Source: FEN-987 sp964598845 (GTDB taxonomy: Archaea > Thermoproteota > Bathyarchaeia > 40CM-2-53-6). Taken from it: DNA of 64,000 bases. Position 1 is the stretch's first letter. The number at the start of each line of letters is the position of its first letter. Of the stretch, positions 34,058 through 42,528 are shown one piece after another. The position numbers were made by a program, and so were the translations under genes. The stretch is taken from assembly GCA_964598845.1 (NCBI GenBank), contig CAZRDM010000008.1, forward strand, positions 1-64,000, in the 5' to 3' direction. The notes beneath the pieces were generated by a model. It was not told the DNA's origin. It saw nothing but the letters and a program-made list of their open reading frames with translations, and searched no databases.

Positions 34058-35633
34058 GCTGGTATCGGAGGGCATAAGCAAGAACTGCCACAGCGATTAC
34101 AACTCCCACGTTGCTCAGCACATCTAGGACCCTCTCGATCAATTCCACTTGTTCCGCACGGTTGAACAGGTCAATCGCAGCCTCGGCGCTTTGTCTCGCA
34201 AGTGTAAAGTTCTTCGACGCAAAAGCCTGCTCTGCAATGTCAAGTTGCGCACTTCCAAGGCCGACGAGTTCTGCACTCTCTGATGAAAGAAGGTTGCGCG
34301 TTTCGTTCCTTAGGTCTTCAGCTCTACTTATCAGCTGGGCTGACTGATAATAGTCACCAGGTACCAAAGCACTGTTCGCGCTAGTTTCGGCTGAAATGGC
34401 GAGTGCTTGAGCCTCATCAAAACGTCCCTGAGCGAAGAGCGAACGGGAATTCTCAACGAGCTTTCGAGCAAAATCTAAACCGTCGATCCTGTTCTGTTCC
34501 TCGGCTATCCGAAATGCGTCCAAAGCTCGAGAGGTGGCGTACAGGGTTCTCTGAGCATCACGGCCGTCTTCAACATTGCCAACCAGTACTCGAAAACCTA
34601 TCTGAGTTTGATTCAATACGACAATCGAGAGATCCACGCTCAGGTCAAGAAAGATGCCACGGCCCACGTTATCTGGCTGAAGCACGGTTCTGAATTCTAT
34701 AGACGAGTTTCCTGGCGGAATATACAAGACCACGACTCCGAATTCCTGCAACTTGCTTCTGTCATATCCCAAGGGCTGCCTTACCTCTATGAGATATTCA
34801 TCCTTGCTTCGCCCCAGCTCGATACGGGCGGCCAGAGTCTGAGCCTGTGGCATTCCAACGGGGCTGACTGTAAAGATGCGTCTCACGGAGGGTACACTGA
34901 ATGTCAAAACCTGCGAGCTATTTATCCAGCCTAGGATGAGCTTGGACCAAACCGACATGTCTCCCTGACCGCTGGACGCGATATCTAACTCACCCAGCCC
35001 GAGCAGTTGGTTGCGATGACTCCAGAGACCGATCATCAGGGCAAAGGCGCGTGCGTACGATGACCAATCTCGGTCTTCCTCCACTACAGCGAAACCAGCC
35101 ACAGATCCCGTTCCAGTCGCAATGGGCTTGGGAAGTTGGATGTAGTCTGCAGTAAGACTTGGATAGAATGACAGAACTAGGAAAACGTAGTCAAATGAAG
35201 TGAAATTGAAGGTTTGCGAAGCAGCTGAGAAAGAATCGGCCGCGATGGATGCTAATTCCATGCCCTGTCCGGGTGCTCTGTACTGTTCATATAGCTTTGG
35301 AAGAGTAATCCAGTCGGTGGCATTTCCGTTCATCATAAGTTTTCCATAAGACACCTCAGCAAAGTAGCGGGCAACTTGCCCGAAGAATAGGTGCGATATT
35401 TCGGCGCGGCTTGATAGATGCTTGTACTCGGGGAACTCGGCCAAGACCAAGAGAACTATCTTTGTTCCGCACATACATGCAGACTGACCTGAGGTATGAG
35501 GTAGCCAGAAATTTGCGGCAAGTATGATCAAGAGCGTGAGGACTACGACGTATAAGCTGCTTCTCGGGGTGAAGTGCCTCTTGTTGTGGGTCGCGATCGC
35601 AGGTGCCGCCCCTGATGCTATCGAGGAATCCAG
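34044..35633 (-). CDS. M6-like secreted/membrane-anchored protein without the HEXXH site
   Basis: The N-terminal half resembles the immune inhibitor A (M6) peptidase domain (KIVLLVLAEFPEYKHLSS..., MSVWSKLILGWI). Where the zinc site HEXXHxxGL is expected the sequence reads FALMIGLWSHRNQLLGL, lacking the His-Glu pair. A helical, Ala/Glu-rich repeat follows and a C-terminal membrane helix (VGVVIAVAVLAYAL) with a short basic tail. TTG 35531 would cut the signal segment LYVVVLTLLIILAANFW; the frame stays open upstream, where CTG 35633 is the only near-start codon. Probably a cell-surface pseudo-peptidase. Confidence 0.65.
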   Translation of the reverse strand: MDSSIASGAAPAIATHNKRHFTPRSSLYVVVLTLLIILAANFWLPHTSGQSACMCGTKIVLLVLAEFPEYKHLSSRAEISHLFFGQVARYFAEVSYGKLMMNGNATDWITLPKLYEQYRAPGQGMELASIAADSFSAASQTFNFTSFDYVFLVLSFYPSLTADYIQLPKPIATGTGSVAGFAVVEEDRDWSSYARAFALMIGLWSHRNQLLGLGELDIASSGQGDMSVWSKLILGWINSSQVLTFSVPSVRRIFTVSPVGMPQAQTLAARIELGRSKDEYLIEVRQPLGYDRSKLQEFGVVVLYIPPGNSSIEFRTVLQPDNVGRGIFLDLSVDLSIVVLNQTQIGFRVLVGNVEDGRDAQRTLYATSRALDAFRIAEEQNRIDGLDFARKLVENSRSLFAQGRFDEAQALAISAETSANSALVPGDYYQSAQLISRAEDLRNETRNLLSSESAELVGLGSAQLDIAEQAFASKNFTLARQSAEAAIDLFNRAEQVELIERVLDVLSNVGVVIAVAVLAYALRYQLKSS

Positions 35634-35652
35634 TGGGATCGTGTAACTAAAA

Positions 35653-35663
35653 GGTTATTTACC
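35653..35663. promoter_or_regulatory. two-way TATA-like element between the M6-like and winged-helix genes
   Basis: GGTTATTTACC (GGTAAATAACC on the other strand) lies about 27 bases before ATG 35686, suggesting a nearly leaderless transcript rightward, and about 20-25 bases before the proposed start of the M6-like gene leftward. Confidence 0.45.
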
Positions 35664-35685
35664 GAGGAAGTTTGGGCTCGGTATC

Positions 35686-36108
35686 ATGAGCTCCTACATA
35701 GCTCAAGAGAGGGAACTTGTTCGAGACGTGCAGTTCAAGACGGTTTTCCGGGTCTACCTCTGCCTACTCAAGCTTAGAGGGGCGTCGATAAAGGACGTTC
35801 AAAAGGCGATGGCATTTCCAACTCCGGCTCAAGCTAAGTATCACTTGAAGAGACTCGCTGAGCTGGGGCTAGTGCAGCAGGATCTGAATGGCAACTTCAA
35901 TGTCATAAGAAGGAAATTCGGAGTTCTACGCTTTTTCTTCAAGACGCGTAGTCGAATGGTTCCAATGAGTCTTTTCTACACTATCTTCTTTGCGGCCGTT
36001 ACAGGTTTCCTATTCCTCAGGTCGCCTAACTGGGAACTCATTTTCCTAGGAGTGCTCATTACCCTGAAGGAAGCAGTTGACACATACACGTACTTTGCCA
36101 TGCTGTAA
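35686..36108 (+). CDS. winged-helix protein with C-terminal membrane segments
   Basis: A 140-residue protein. Residues about 15-80 form a winged helix (VFRVYLCLLKLRGASIKDVQKAMAF, then KYHLKRLAELGLVQQDLNGNFNV). Residues 100-138 hold two hydrophobic segments. Such membrane-tethered DNA-binding proteins are common in archaea and presumably sense envelope or transport state. It lies between the pseudo-peptidase and the second transporter, either of which it might regulate; this is inference. Confidence 0.65.
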   Translation: MSSYIAQERELVRDVQFKTVFRVYLCLLKLRGASIKDVQKAMAFPTPAQAKYHLKRLAELGLVQQDLNGNFNVIRRKFGVLRFFFKTRSRMVPMSLFYTIFFAAVTGFLFLRSPNWELIFLGVLITLKEAVDTYTYFAML

Positions 36109-36219
36109 ACTCTTTCCACACCACGAAAATAGTTTCCGCTAACTGAAGAGGACATTGTCCACCCTGTGAAACAAGCGCTCATCGCTGTGACATATCGTTG
36201 CAAAATTGGACTTGCAAAG

Positions 36220-36229
36220 TCTTAAAAAG
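36220..36229 (+). promoter_or_regulatory. TATA-like box of the second peptide transporter operon
   Basis: TCTTAAAAAG is about 45 bases before TTG 36269. Because transcription would start near 36250, in-frame starts upstream (36206) are unlikely to be used. Confidence 0.45.
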
Positions 36230-36268
36230 AAAACGGAGCTTGCCTGTAGGCACGGAGTTTTTGGAAAA

Positions 36269-38350
36269 TTGTCTAGTAAGGCTATTACACGTGTGCAGGC
36301 AGCTATCGTTATCGTCATCATCATCGCAGCAGTAGCAGCGGGAGCATACTTCGCCATACCGCAGCCCGCTCCAGGACCAGTACCAACCGCAACCACGACT
36401 CCTCCAGTCGTCGTCCCGAACCCAGACACCATCATTGAGGAGACAATCGGTCAACCAGACACGCTAGACCCGGCAACGGACTATGAAACTGCAGGCGGCG
36501 CAGTAATTCAGAACGTCTATGAGACCCTCGTGTTCTTCAAGGGTGATAAGGCCGACGAAGTGGTTCCATGGCTGGCCGAAAGCTATGACCTGAGTCCCGA
36601 CGGGCTTACTTACACGTTTCATCTGAGGAGTGGCATTACCTTCACTGATGGGACGCCCTTCGATGCGGAGGCTGTTTGGTTCAGCTTGATGCGTGCCTTG
36701 ATAATGGACGATCCAGACGGACCGCCTTGGGCGATGCTCCAAGTCATTCGCGGCGGTGCGAACTATAGCAAGCAGTACAATAATGCTGGACCTAGCGCAC
36801 CTGATGGGTACGGTGACACCTACACCCAAGCTGAACTGGATGACTTCCTTAACGCGAAGCCAGTTGAAGTCTTGGATCCGATGACCGTTGCGATCCATCT
36901 GGAACGTCCGTATTCTGGTTGGCCTTTCGTCATGGCCTTCTCAGTGGCGGCAATAGTCAGTCCAACCGCTTTCAAGGCGCATTGGACTGCACCAACAGAC
37001 GGCACGCCCTACATTGAAGGCGCGACAGCAGGAGACTACCATAATGAGCTCAACCCGTGGCCAGCTGAGAACATGGTAGGCACAGGACCATATCTGCTGA
37101 AATCTTGGGATAAGGCAACACAGACCGTCATCCTAGTGCGAAACGAGAACTACTGGGGCGGACCTGAAAAGCGAGGATTGGCACCAGTTCCAAACGCAAT
37201 CATCAAAGGCATCGATGACGCAAACACGAGAGTCTTAAACTTCAAGGCAGGAACGTCGGACGTTGCATATATTCCAGTCACTGGCGGACTGGTCTTTCAG
37301 TTTGTTGACAAAGACGCCTGGTTCCGTGAAGGAAAGCTCGTTTCGCTGAGTCCGGACTATCAGGTATACCCGCAATGCCCACCAACTACCGCAATCCAAG
37401 GCAAGTGCTTGTGGCCAGTATTCGCCACCTACTTTATGGGATTCAACCAGAAGATTCGTGGACCAGACAGACAGCCTCAAGCCTTCCAGCCCTTCTCGGA
37501 TGTCAGAATACGGAGGGCGTTCACTCTAGCCTTCAATAGGACCGCGTACATATATGACGTTCAACAGAACTTCGCAATTGCGGCGACCCAGATAATCCCA
37601 CCTGGAATGTTCGGTTATGATCCGACCATATCGGAAACTCCATATGACCCTGACACGGCGAAACAGCTTCTGATGGATGCAAGCGCCAATCCGCTATTTC
37701 CGGAGAATGCATTTAGCCCTCAGGAACCTCAGACCGTTGAAATAACCTACAACTTGGGCAATGTGGCTCGTGAAACCTCAGCTACGATCATCGCAAATAC
37801 AATCAACGGCTTTGCCTCGGACACCGGGCTCTACGCCAGAGTCGTTGGCTTGGCGTGGCCTCAGTTCCTAGCCAATGTTCGAGCGAGGCAGTCGCATGTG
37901 TTCTTCCTTGGGTGGATTGTGGATTACGTTGACCCAGACGACTTCCTAGTCCCATTCGCTCATGGAACCGCTGGAACCTTCGCTATCAGAATGGGATACA
38001 ACAACGAGGAAGTGACAAGTCTCATCGATGAACAAGCAAAGATAGCGGATCCGCAGCAGCGACTTCAAATGATTAGCCAAATTCAGCGCATGGTAAACGA
38101 CGACTGGGCATTCCTGTGGTTGACCTTCGGAACAGCATTCCAGCTCTCTCGATCATGGCTCCATGAACGTGAGGGCGCCTCGGTGGCCGGAGGCATCCAA
38201 GCCTACAACCAAGCTATCTATGGCTATTACTTCTACGAGATTGAGAAAGGCGGCATGATGTCGCCTGTCTCGGCGTCGCTACAGCCATCATTCCTAGGAT
38301 TGCTTCAACTGCCTGTCATAAGCTCCTTCATAGTGAAGAGGAGCCATTAG
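36269..38350 (+). CDS. dppA: peptide/nickel ABC transporter substrate-binding protein (SBP family 5), copy 2
   Basis: A 693-residue SBP with the same N-terminal anchor as copy 1 (SKAITRVQAAIVIVIIIAAVAAG) and a Pro-rich linker, followed by an SBP family 5 domain (LAESYDLSPDGLTYTFHLRSGITF, VRIRRAFTLAFNRTAYI). It is about 100 residues longer than copy 1. A predicted surface peptide receptor. A stem-loop with a T run lies immediately after its stop. Confidence 0.93.
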   Translation: MSSKAITRVQAAIVIVIIIAAVAAGAYFAIPQPAPGPVPTATTTPPVVVPNPDTIIEETIGQPDTLDPATDYETAGGAVIQNVYETLVFFKGDKADEVVPWLAESYDLSPDGLTYTFHLRSGITFTDGTPFDAEAVWFSLMRALIMDDPDGPPWAMLQVIRGGANYSKQYNNAGPSAPDGYGDTYTQAELDDFLNAKPVEVLDPMTVAIHLERPYSGWPFVMAFSVAAIVSPTAFKAHWTAPTDGTPYIEGATAGDYHNELNPWPAENMVGTGPYLLKSWDKATQTVILVRNENYWGGPEKRGLAPVPNAIIKGIDDANTRVLNFKAGTSDVAYIPVTGGLVFQFVDKDAWFREGKLVSLSPDYQVYPQCPPTTAIQGKCLWPVFATYFMGFNQKIRGPDRQPQAFQPFSDVRIRRAFTLAFNRTAYIYDVQQNFAIAATQIIPPGMFGYDPTISETPYDPDTAKQLLMDASANPLFPENAFSPQEPQTVEITYNLGNVARETSATIIANTINGFASDTGLYARVVGLAWPQFLANVRARQSHVFFLGWIVDYVDPDDFLVPFAHGTAGTFAIRMGYNNEEVTSLIDEQAKIADPQQRLQMISQIQRMVNDDWAFLWLTFGTAFQLSRSWLHEREGASVAGGIQAYNQAIYGYYFYEIEKGGMMSPVSASLQPSFLGLLQLPVISSFIVKRSH

Positions 38351-38386
38351 GAGGGGCGAGTTTCGCCCCTCCTCCATCATTTTTTT
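38349..38386 (+). terminator. intrinsic-type terminator hairpin after the second binding protein
   Basis: An 11-base-pair perfect stem (38349-38359 with 38363-38373) closes a three-base loop, followed by seven T residues at 38380-38386. The position inside the operon suggests it lowers expression of the permeases relative to the abundant binding protein, or stabilises the 3' end of the dppA transcript. Confidence 0.75.
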
Positions 38387-38458
38387 AGGAAAGCATTAGG
38401 TTCGTTTATTAGCAAAAGGATAGGTTCGTGAAACTACCTTAACTCAAGGTGGAATCTT

Positions 38459-39490
38459 ACGAAGCTCTGGGAGTACATAGTTCGAAGGCTGTTCTTACTT
38501 GTCTTCGTACTAATTGGTGTGACAGTGATAACCTTCTTCCTCTCTCAGGTCCTTCTTGATCCATTGGCACTGTACATGACGGAGAGGACACGTGAAGAGG
38601 CCATCCCAGCTCTGATAGCGTACTATCACTTGAATGATCCATGGCCCATGCGGTATGCTGTGTATGTTTGGAATCTATTGAGGGGAGATTGGGGTTACTC
38701 GAGATCTCTTTCCCAACCTTGTCTCGACGGCTTGGCCGCAAGATTTCCAGCCACGATGGAGCTCGCAATCGCAGCTATAATTTGGACACTAGCTGCCGGG
38801 ATCCCATTTGGAATAATCTCAGCATTGAAGAACAACAAGTTGCCAGATCACGTCTCACGTTTGGTTGCGCTGACAGGTGTGTCCACACCTGTTTTCTGGT
38901 TGGGCTTGCTTCTCCAGCTTGTCTTCTTCTACTATTTCCACCTGCTCGGACTGCCAAATCTCCCCTCGAACGGGCGCTATGACACGACTCTGGCGCTTCA
39001 ACATCCGGTTGGTCAGGTGACCGGGCTGCTCGTATTGGACTCGTTGATAACGGGCAATTTCATCATGACGCAAGACGCCTTGGCGCATCTTGTCTTGCCT
39101 TCTTTCGCTCTGGGGTTCATAGGTTTCGGGGGCATCATGAGGATCATGAGATCCAGTATGCTAGAAGTCCTTAGACAGGATTACATTATACTTGCACGTT
39201 CTAAGGGACTGCCAGAGCGAGTCGTCATTTACCGTCACGCACTCAAGAACGCGATGATTCCCACAGTCACGATCGCTGGCCTGATAGTGGCAGGGCTCTT
39301 GGGTGGAGCGCCACTAACCGAAACTGTCTTCGCCTGGCCAGGTATGGGAAGATTGGCTGTCAATGCTATTGGTAGAAACGATGCACCTCTAATAATGGGC
39401 TTCACCTTGCTTACCGCTTTGATTCTCGTCTTGGCGAATCTTGCAGTCGACATCCTTTACGCGTATCTCGATCCTCGAATCAAGTACTGA
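38459..39490 (+). CDS. dppB: peptide ABC transporter permease DppB-type, copy 2
   Basis: A DppB permease of about 343 residues. The canonical in-frame start GTG 38519 would delete half of the first membrane span. Upstream in frame the family N-terminus is present as KLWEYIVRRLFLLVFVLIG, preceded by ACG at 38459-38461. AAGGTGG stands six bases before ACG, and no ATG/GTG/TTG/CTG occurs between the in-frame upstream stop and GTG 38519. Initiation at ACG is the simplest reading. The EAA loop (ARSKGLPERVVIYRHALKNAMIP) is intact. Confidence 0.9.
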   Translation, partial: TKLWEYIVRRLFLLVFVLIGVTVITFFLSQVLLDPLALYMTERTREEAIPALIAYYHLNDPWPMRYAVYVWNLLRGDWGYSRSLSQPCLDGLAARFPATMELAIAAIIWTLAAGIPFGIISALKNNKLPDHVSRLVALTGVSTPVFWLGLLLQLVFFYYFHLLGLPNLPSNGRYDTTLALQHPVGQVTGLLVLDSLITGNFIMTQDALAHLVLPSFALGFIGFGGIMRIMRSSMLEVLRQDYIILARSKGLPERVVIYRHALKNAMIPTVTIAGLIVAGLLGGAPLTETVFAWPGMGRLAVNAIGRNDAPLIMGFTLLTALILVLANLAVDILYAYLDPRIKY

Positions 39491-39500
39491 GGTGACTTGA

Positions 39501-40379
39501 ACGGCCCTACAGCGACCATCCAGCTGGTCTCCGGCTATAGCCGAACTGAAGTTCGCAGGCCACTTGCTGATTCAGAACAAATTGGTCTTGACGGGCACGA
39601 TCATCGCGGTTGGCGTTCTGTTAACGGCGGTACTCGGTCCAATAGTAATCTCACCATCCGTCGCAACAAACATCAATCTTCCCGGTCGTTTGATTCCGCC
39701 AGGCACGGAGCACTGGCTTGGTACAGATGATTACGGCCGCGATCTCTTCCAAGTCATAATACTGTCCGTACAATTGGACGTTTGGGCAATGCTAACGATA
39801 ATCGGCGCAGACTTGGTGATCGGAGTTCTTCTCGGAGCATTTTCCGGATTCATAGGAGGCAAGTTCGATGAGGCGATGATGCGAATAACCGATGTTTTCT
39901 TCTCGATTCCCACACTCGTACTAGCTCTCGCTGTGGCTGCTGCTCTTGGTAGGGGACTGAACAACCTAGTTCTCGCAATCATTTTCGTCGGCTGGCCGGG
40001 ATATACCCGTCTCCTCAGAGGACAAGTCCTAGCCGAGAAAGAGCGTCTTTATGTCGACGCCTTGAGAGGCTTAGGAATAGGAAGGTTCCGGATCATTGTC
40101 AGGCACATCATTCCGAACACTATCTATCCGGTCCTGGTTCAGGCCACCTTAGACATGGGAGGAATCATACTGACCTTTGCCGGTTTGAGTTTTCTCGGCT
40201 TCGGAGCAACCGCTTTGACTCCAGAACTCGGGAGGCTGATCACAGCGGGGCAGACCTACATATTCCAAGCACCTTGGCTAGTCGCATTTCCTGGATTAAC
40301 GATTCTGATAATCTCCCTAGCGTTCAACCTAATGGGAGACGGCATTAGGGATGTTCTAGATCCCAGACTTAGAAGGTAA
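39501..40379 (+). CDS. dppC: peptide ABC transporter permease DppC-type, copy 2
   Basis: A DppC permease of about 292 residues. TTG 39564 would leave almost no cytoplasmic N-terminus. The frame is open back to a TGA at 39498-39500, immediately followed by ACG 39501. GAGGTGA (39489-39495) precedes ACG by five bases, ideal spacing, while the out-of-frame TTG at 39497 is too close to it. ACG is therefore the likely start, giving (M)ALQRPSSWSPAIAELKF before the first span. The WLGTDDYGRDLFQ region and EAA loop are typical. Confidence 0.9.
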   Translation, partial: TALQRPSSWSPAIAELKFAGHLLIQNKLVLTGTIIAVGVLLTAVLGPIVISPSVATNINLPGRLIPPGTEHWLGTDDYGRDLFQVIILSVQLDVWAMLTIIGADLVIGVLLGAFSGFIGGKFDEAMMRITDVFFSIPTLVLALAVAAALGRGLNNLVLAIIFVGWPGYTRLLRGQVLAEKERLYVDALRGLGIGRFRIIVRHIIPNTIYPVLVQATLDMGGIILTFAGLSFLGFGATALTPELGRLITAGQTYIFQAPWLVAFPGLTILIISLAFNLMGDGIRDVLDPRLRR

Positions 40380-40386
40380 ACGACGA

Positions 40387-41493
40387 ATGTCGAAGAACGA
40401 GGAAGTCTTACTTACAGTGAGTAACCTGAAGCTAAACTTCCATACTTATGCAGGCGATGTCAAAGCACTAGACGGAGTAAGCTTCCGCATTAAGAAGGGT
40501 GAGGCATTAGGCCTTGTGGGTGAGTCGGGCTGCGGCAAATCCGTCACAGCACTGGCCATAGTGGGATTGCTCCCTGAAAACGCCTCGGTAATTGACGGAG
40601 AAATTGTTCTCGAAGGCAAGAATATCATAAAGGTAGCACACGATGAGATGAGAAAGATCAGAGCGAATAGGATTGCGATGGTTTTTCAGGACCCAACAAC
40701 CTTCCTTAACCCTGTCCTCACGATCGGAGAGCAGTTGGAAGAGGTTTTTCTCCTCAACCCCGAACGACTAGCGCGGGTTGCCACTGAAGGAAGAATTCCT
40801 GAGGGACTCTTGGAGGTCAAAGAAGAAGCCACGCATACGAAGCAAGATGCATTCGAAGCTGCCTCGGCCAAATTATCTGGGTCCCAAGCAAAGAAAGTCG
40901 CGCGCGAGCTGAGCATCGACGTACTGAAGCAAGTCAGACTCCCAGATCCAGAACGCATTCTAAAGCAGTACCCACATGAGCTTTCCGGAGGTATGCGTCA
41001 GCGTTCCATGATCGCGATGGCTCTGGCAAGAAATCCTGACCTTTTCATTGCGGACGAAATCACAACCGCCTTAGACGTGACAATACAAGCTCAGATTCTT
41101 GAACTACTTCGTGAGCTGAAGAAGGAGCTACTTGGCTCGACGCTGCTAATTACTCATGATCTGGGGGTGGTAGCTGAACTTTGTGACCGCGTTGCGGTCA
41201 TGTACGCCGGTAACATCGTCGAGGTTGCATACGTCAATGAGCTGTACGCGAACCCGTTACACCCGTACACCCAGGGACTCATGCGCGCCATACCCATGAT
41301 AGACCGAAAAATGGACAGACTGGAAACGATACCTGGTTCAGTTCCAGATCTCATCTACCCACCTTCAGGTTGCCGTTTTCATCCCAGATGTCCATTCGCT
41401 TTCGAAAAATGCAAGCTCGTCAAACCGGAGCTGATCGATGCAGGGAAGAATCATAGCGTGGCTTGTCACCTGTACGGGGAAGGAAAACCATGA
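40387..41493 (+). CDS. dppD: peptide ABC transporter ATP-binding protein DppD-type, copy 2, with helical-domain insertion
   Basis: A 368-residue ABC ATPase: Walker A GESGCGKSV, Q-loop FQDPTTFLNP, signature LSGGMRQR, Walker B LFIADEITTA (Ile where Pro is usual) and C-terminal GCRFHPRCPFAFEKC. Between the Q-loop and the signature there is an insertion of roughly 45-50 residues (around 125-180, Glu/Ala-rich) not present in copy 1. ATG start. Overlaps dppF by ATGA. Confidence 0.93.
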   Translation: MSKNEEVLLTVSNLKLNFHTYAGDVKALDGVSFRIKKGEALGLVGESGCGKSVTALAIVGLLPENASVIDGEIVLEGKNIIKVAHDEMRKIRANRIAMVFQDPTTFLNPVLTIGEQLEEVFLLNPERLARVATEGRIPEGLLEVKEEATHTKQDAFEAASAKLSGSQAKKVARELSIDVLKQVRLPDPERILKQYPHELSGGMRQRSMIAMALARNPDLFIADEITTALDVTIQAQILELLRELKKELLGSTLLITHDLGVVAELCDRVAVMYAGNIVEVAYVNELYANPLHPYTQGLMRAIPMIDRKMDRLETIPGSVPDLIYPPSGCRFHPRCPFAFEKCKLVKPELIDAGKNHSVACHLYGEGKP

Positions 41494-42506
41494 CCGAGAC
41501 TGTTCTACAGCTTAGAGAGCTCAAGAAATGGTTCCCGATAAGTGGCGGTGTCCTCGGAAGAGTGAGAGGCTATGTCAGGGCGATCGACGGCGTCGACCTT
41601 GAGATCAAGGAAGGGGAGACTTTTGGCTTGGTCGGCGAATCGGGGTCAGGGAAGACAACGGTTGGTAGATGCATACTCCGATTGATTGAACCGACCGCGG
41701 GTCAAATAGTCTACCGCGGCCAAAACATCACGAAGCTAAAGAGTGAAGCTCTGAGGCGCATACGGAGGAAATTTGGCGTCGTATTCCAAGACCCATATGC
41801 ATCCTTAGATCCACGTCAGACGATTAAGAGCGCCCTTACGGAGCCGATGAAGTACCACAGGATTGTGGGGAGCGATGAAGAGGCTGTGGAGAGAGCCAAG
41901 GATCTGATCAAAAGAGTGGGACTGAACGAGGATCATCTGTATCGATTCCCACATGAATTCAGCGGCGGTCAACGACAGAGAATTGCCGTCGCGCGTGCCT
42001 TGACGACAGATCCAGATTTCATAGTTCTTGACGAGCCGACATCGTTTTTGGATGTTTCAGTGCAAGCGCAGATTTTGAATTTGCTCTCCGACCTTCAGAA
42101 AGAACTCAATCTGACATATCTCTTCATTTCACATAACCTGAGCGTAATTGAGCATATGAGCAACAGGGTTGGTGTCATGTACTTGGGAGCGCTCATGGAA
42201 GCGGCCGATAAGGACATAGTGTATCGGAAGCCCGAACACCCGTACACTCATGCGCTCATTTCTGCACTGCCAATACCTAACCCCGCGTTGGAGAGGGAGA
42301 GAGTTGTCTTGGCAGGAGATATCCCGAGTCCAGTCAATATTCCCTCGGGATGCCGTTTCAGAACGCGATGCCCACACGCAAATCAATACTGCACCGAGAA
42401 GGAGCCGGCACTTATTGAACGACAGCCAGGACACCCAGTGTCATGCCATTATGATCTGAAACTCTCAACACCGATCCCCTTGGCGGAAACCGTTCCCAAG
42501 ACGTGA
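41490..42506 (+). CDS. dppF: peptide ABC transporter ATP-binding protein DppF-type, copy 2
   Basis: A 338-residue ABC ATPase with Walker A GESGSGKTT, Q-loop FQDPYASLDP, signature FSGGQRQR, Walker B FIVLDEPTS and the Cys-containing C-terminus (RFRTRCPHANQYC). It completes the second transporter. ATG 41490 is coupled to the dppD stop and begins MTETVLQLRELKKWFP. Confidence 0.94.
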   Translation: MTETVLQLRELKKWFPISGGVLGRVRGYVRAIDGVDLEIKEGETFGLVGESGSGKTTVGRCILRLIEPTAGQIVYRGQNITKLKSEALRRIRRKFGVVFQDPYASLDPRQTIKSALTEPMKYHRIVGSDEEAVERAKDLIKRVGLNEDHLYRFPHEFSGGQRQRIAVARALTTDPDFIVLDEPTSFLDVSVQAQILNLLSDLQKELNLTYLFISHNLSVIEHMSNRVGVMYLGALMEAADKDIVYRKPEHPYTHALISALPIPNPALERERVVLAGDIPSPVNIPSGCRFRTRCPHANQYCTEKEPALIERQPGHPVSCHYDLKLSTPIPLAETVPKT

Positions 42507-42528
42507 GACATCAAGGAAGCAAGATCAG

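Noticed and set aside
39497..39730. 77-codon frame starting at TTG 39497 overlapping dppC copy 2
   Set aside because: Out of frame with the real permease, non-hydrophobic and Arg/Ser-rich; its start is too close to the ribosome-binding site.
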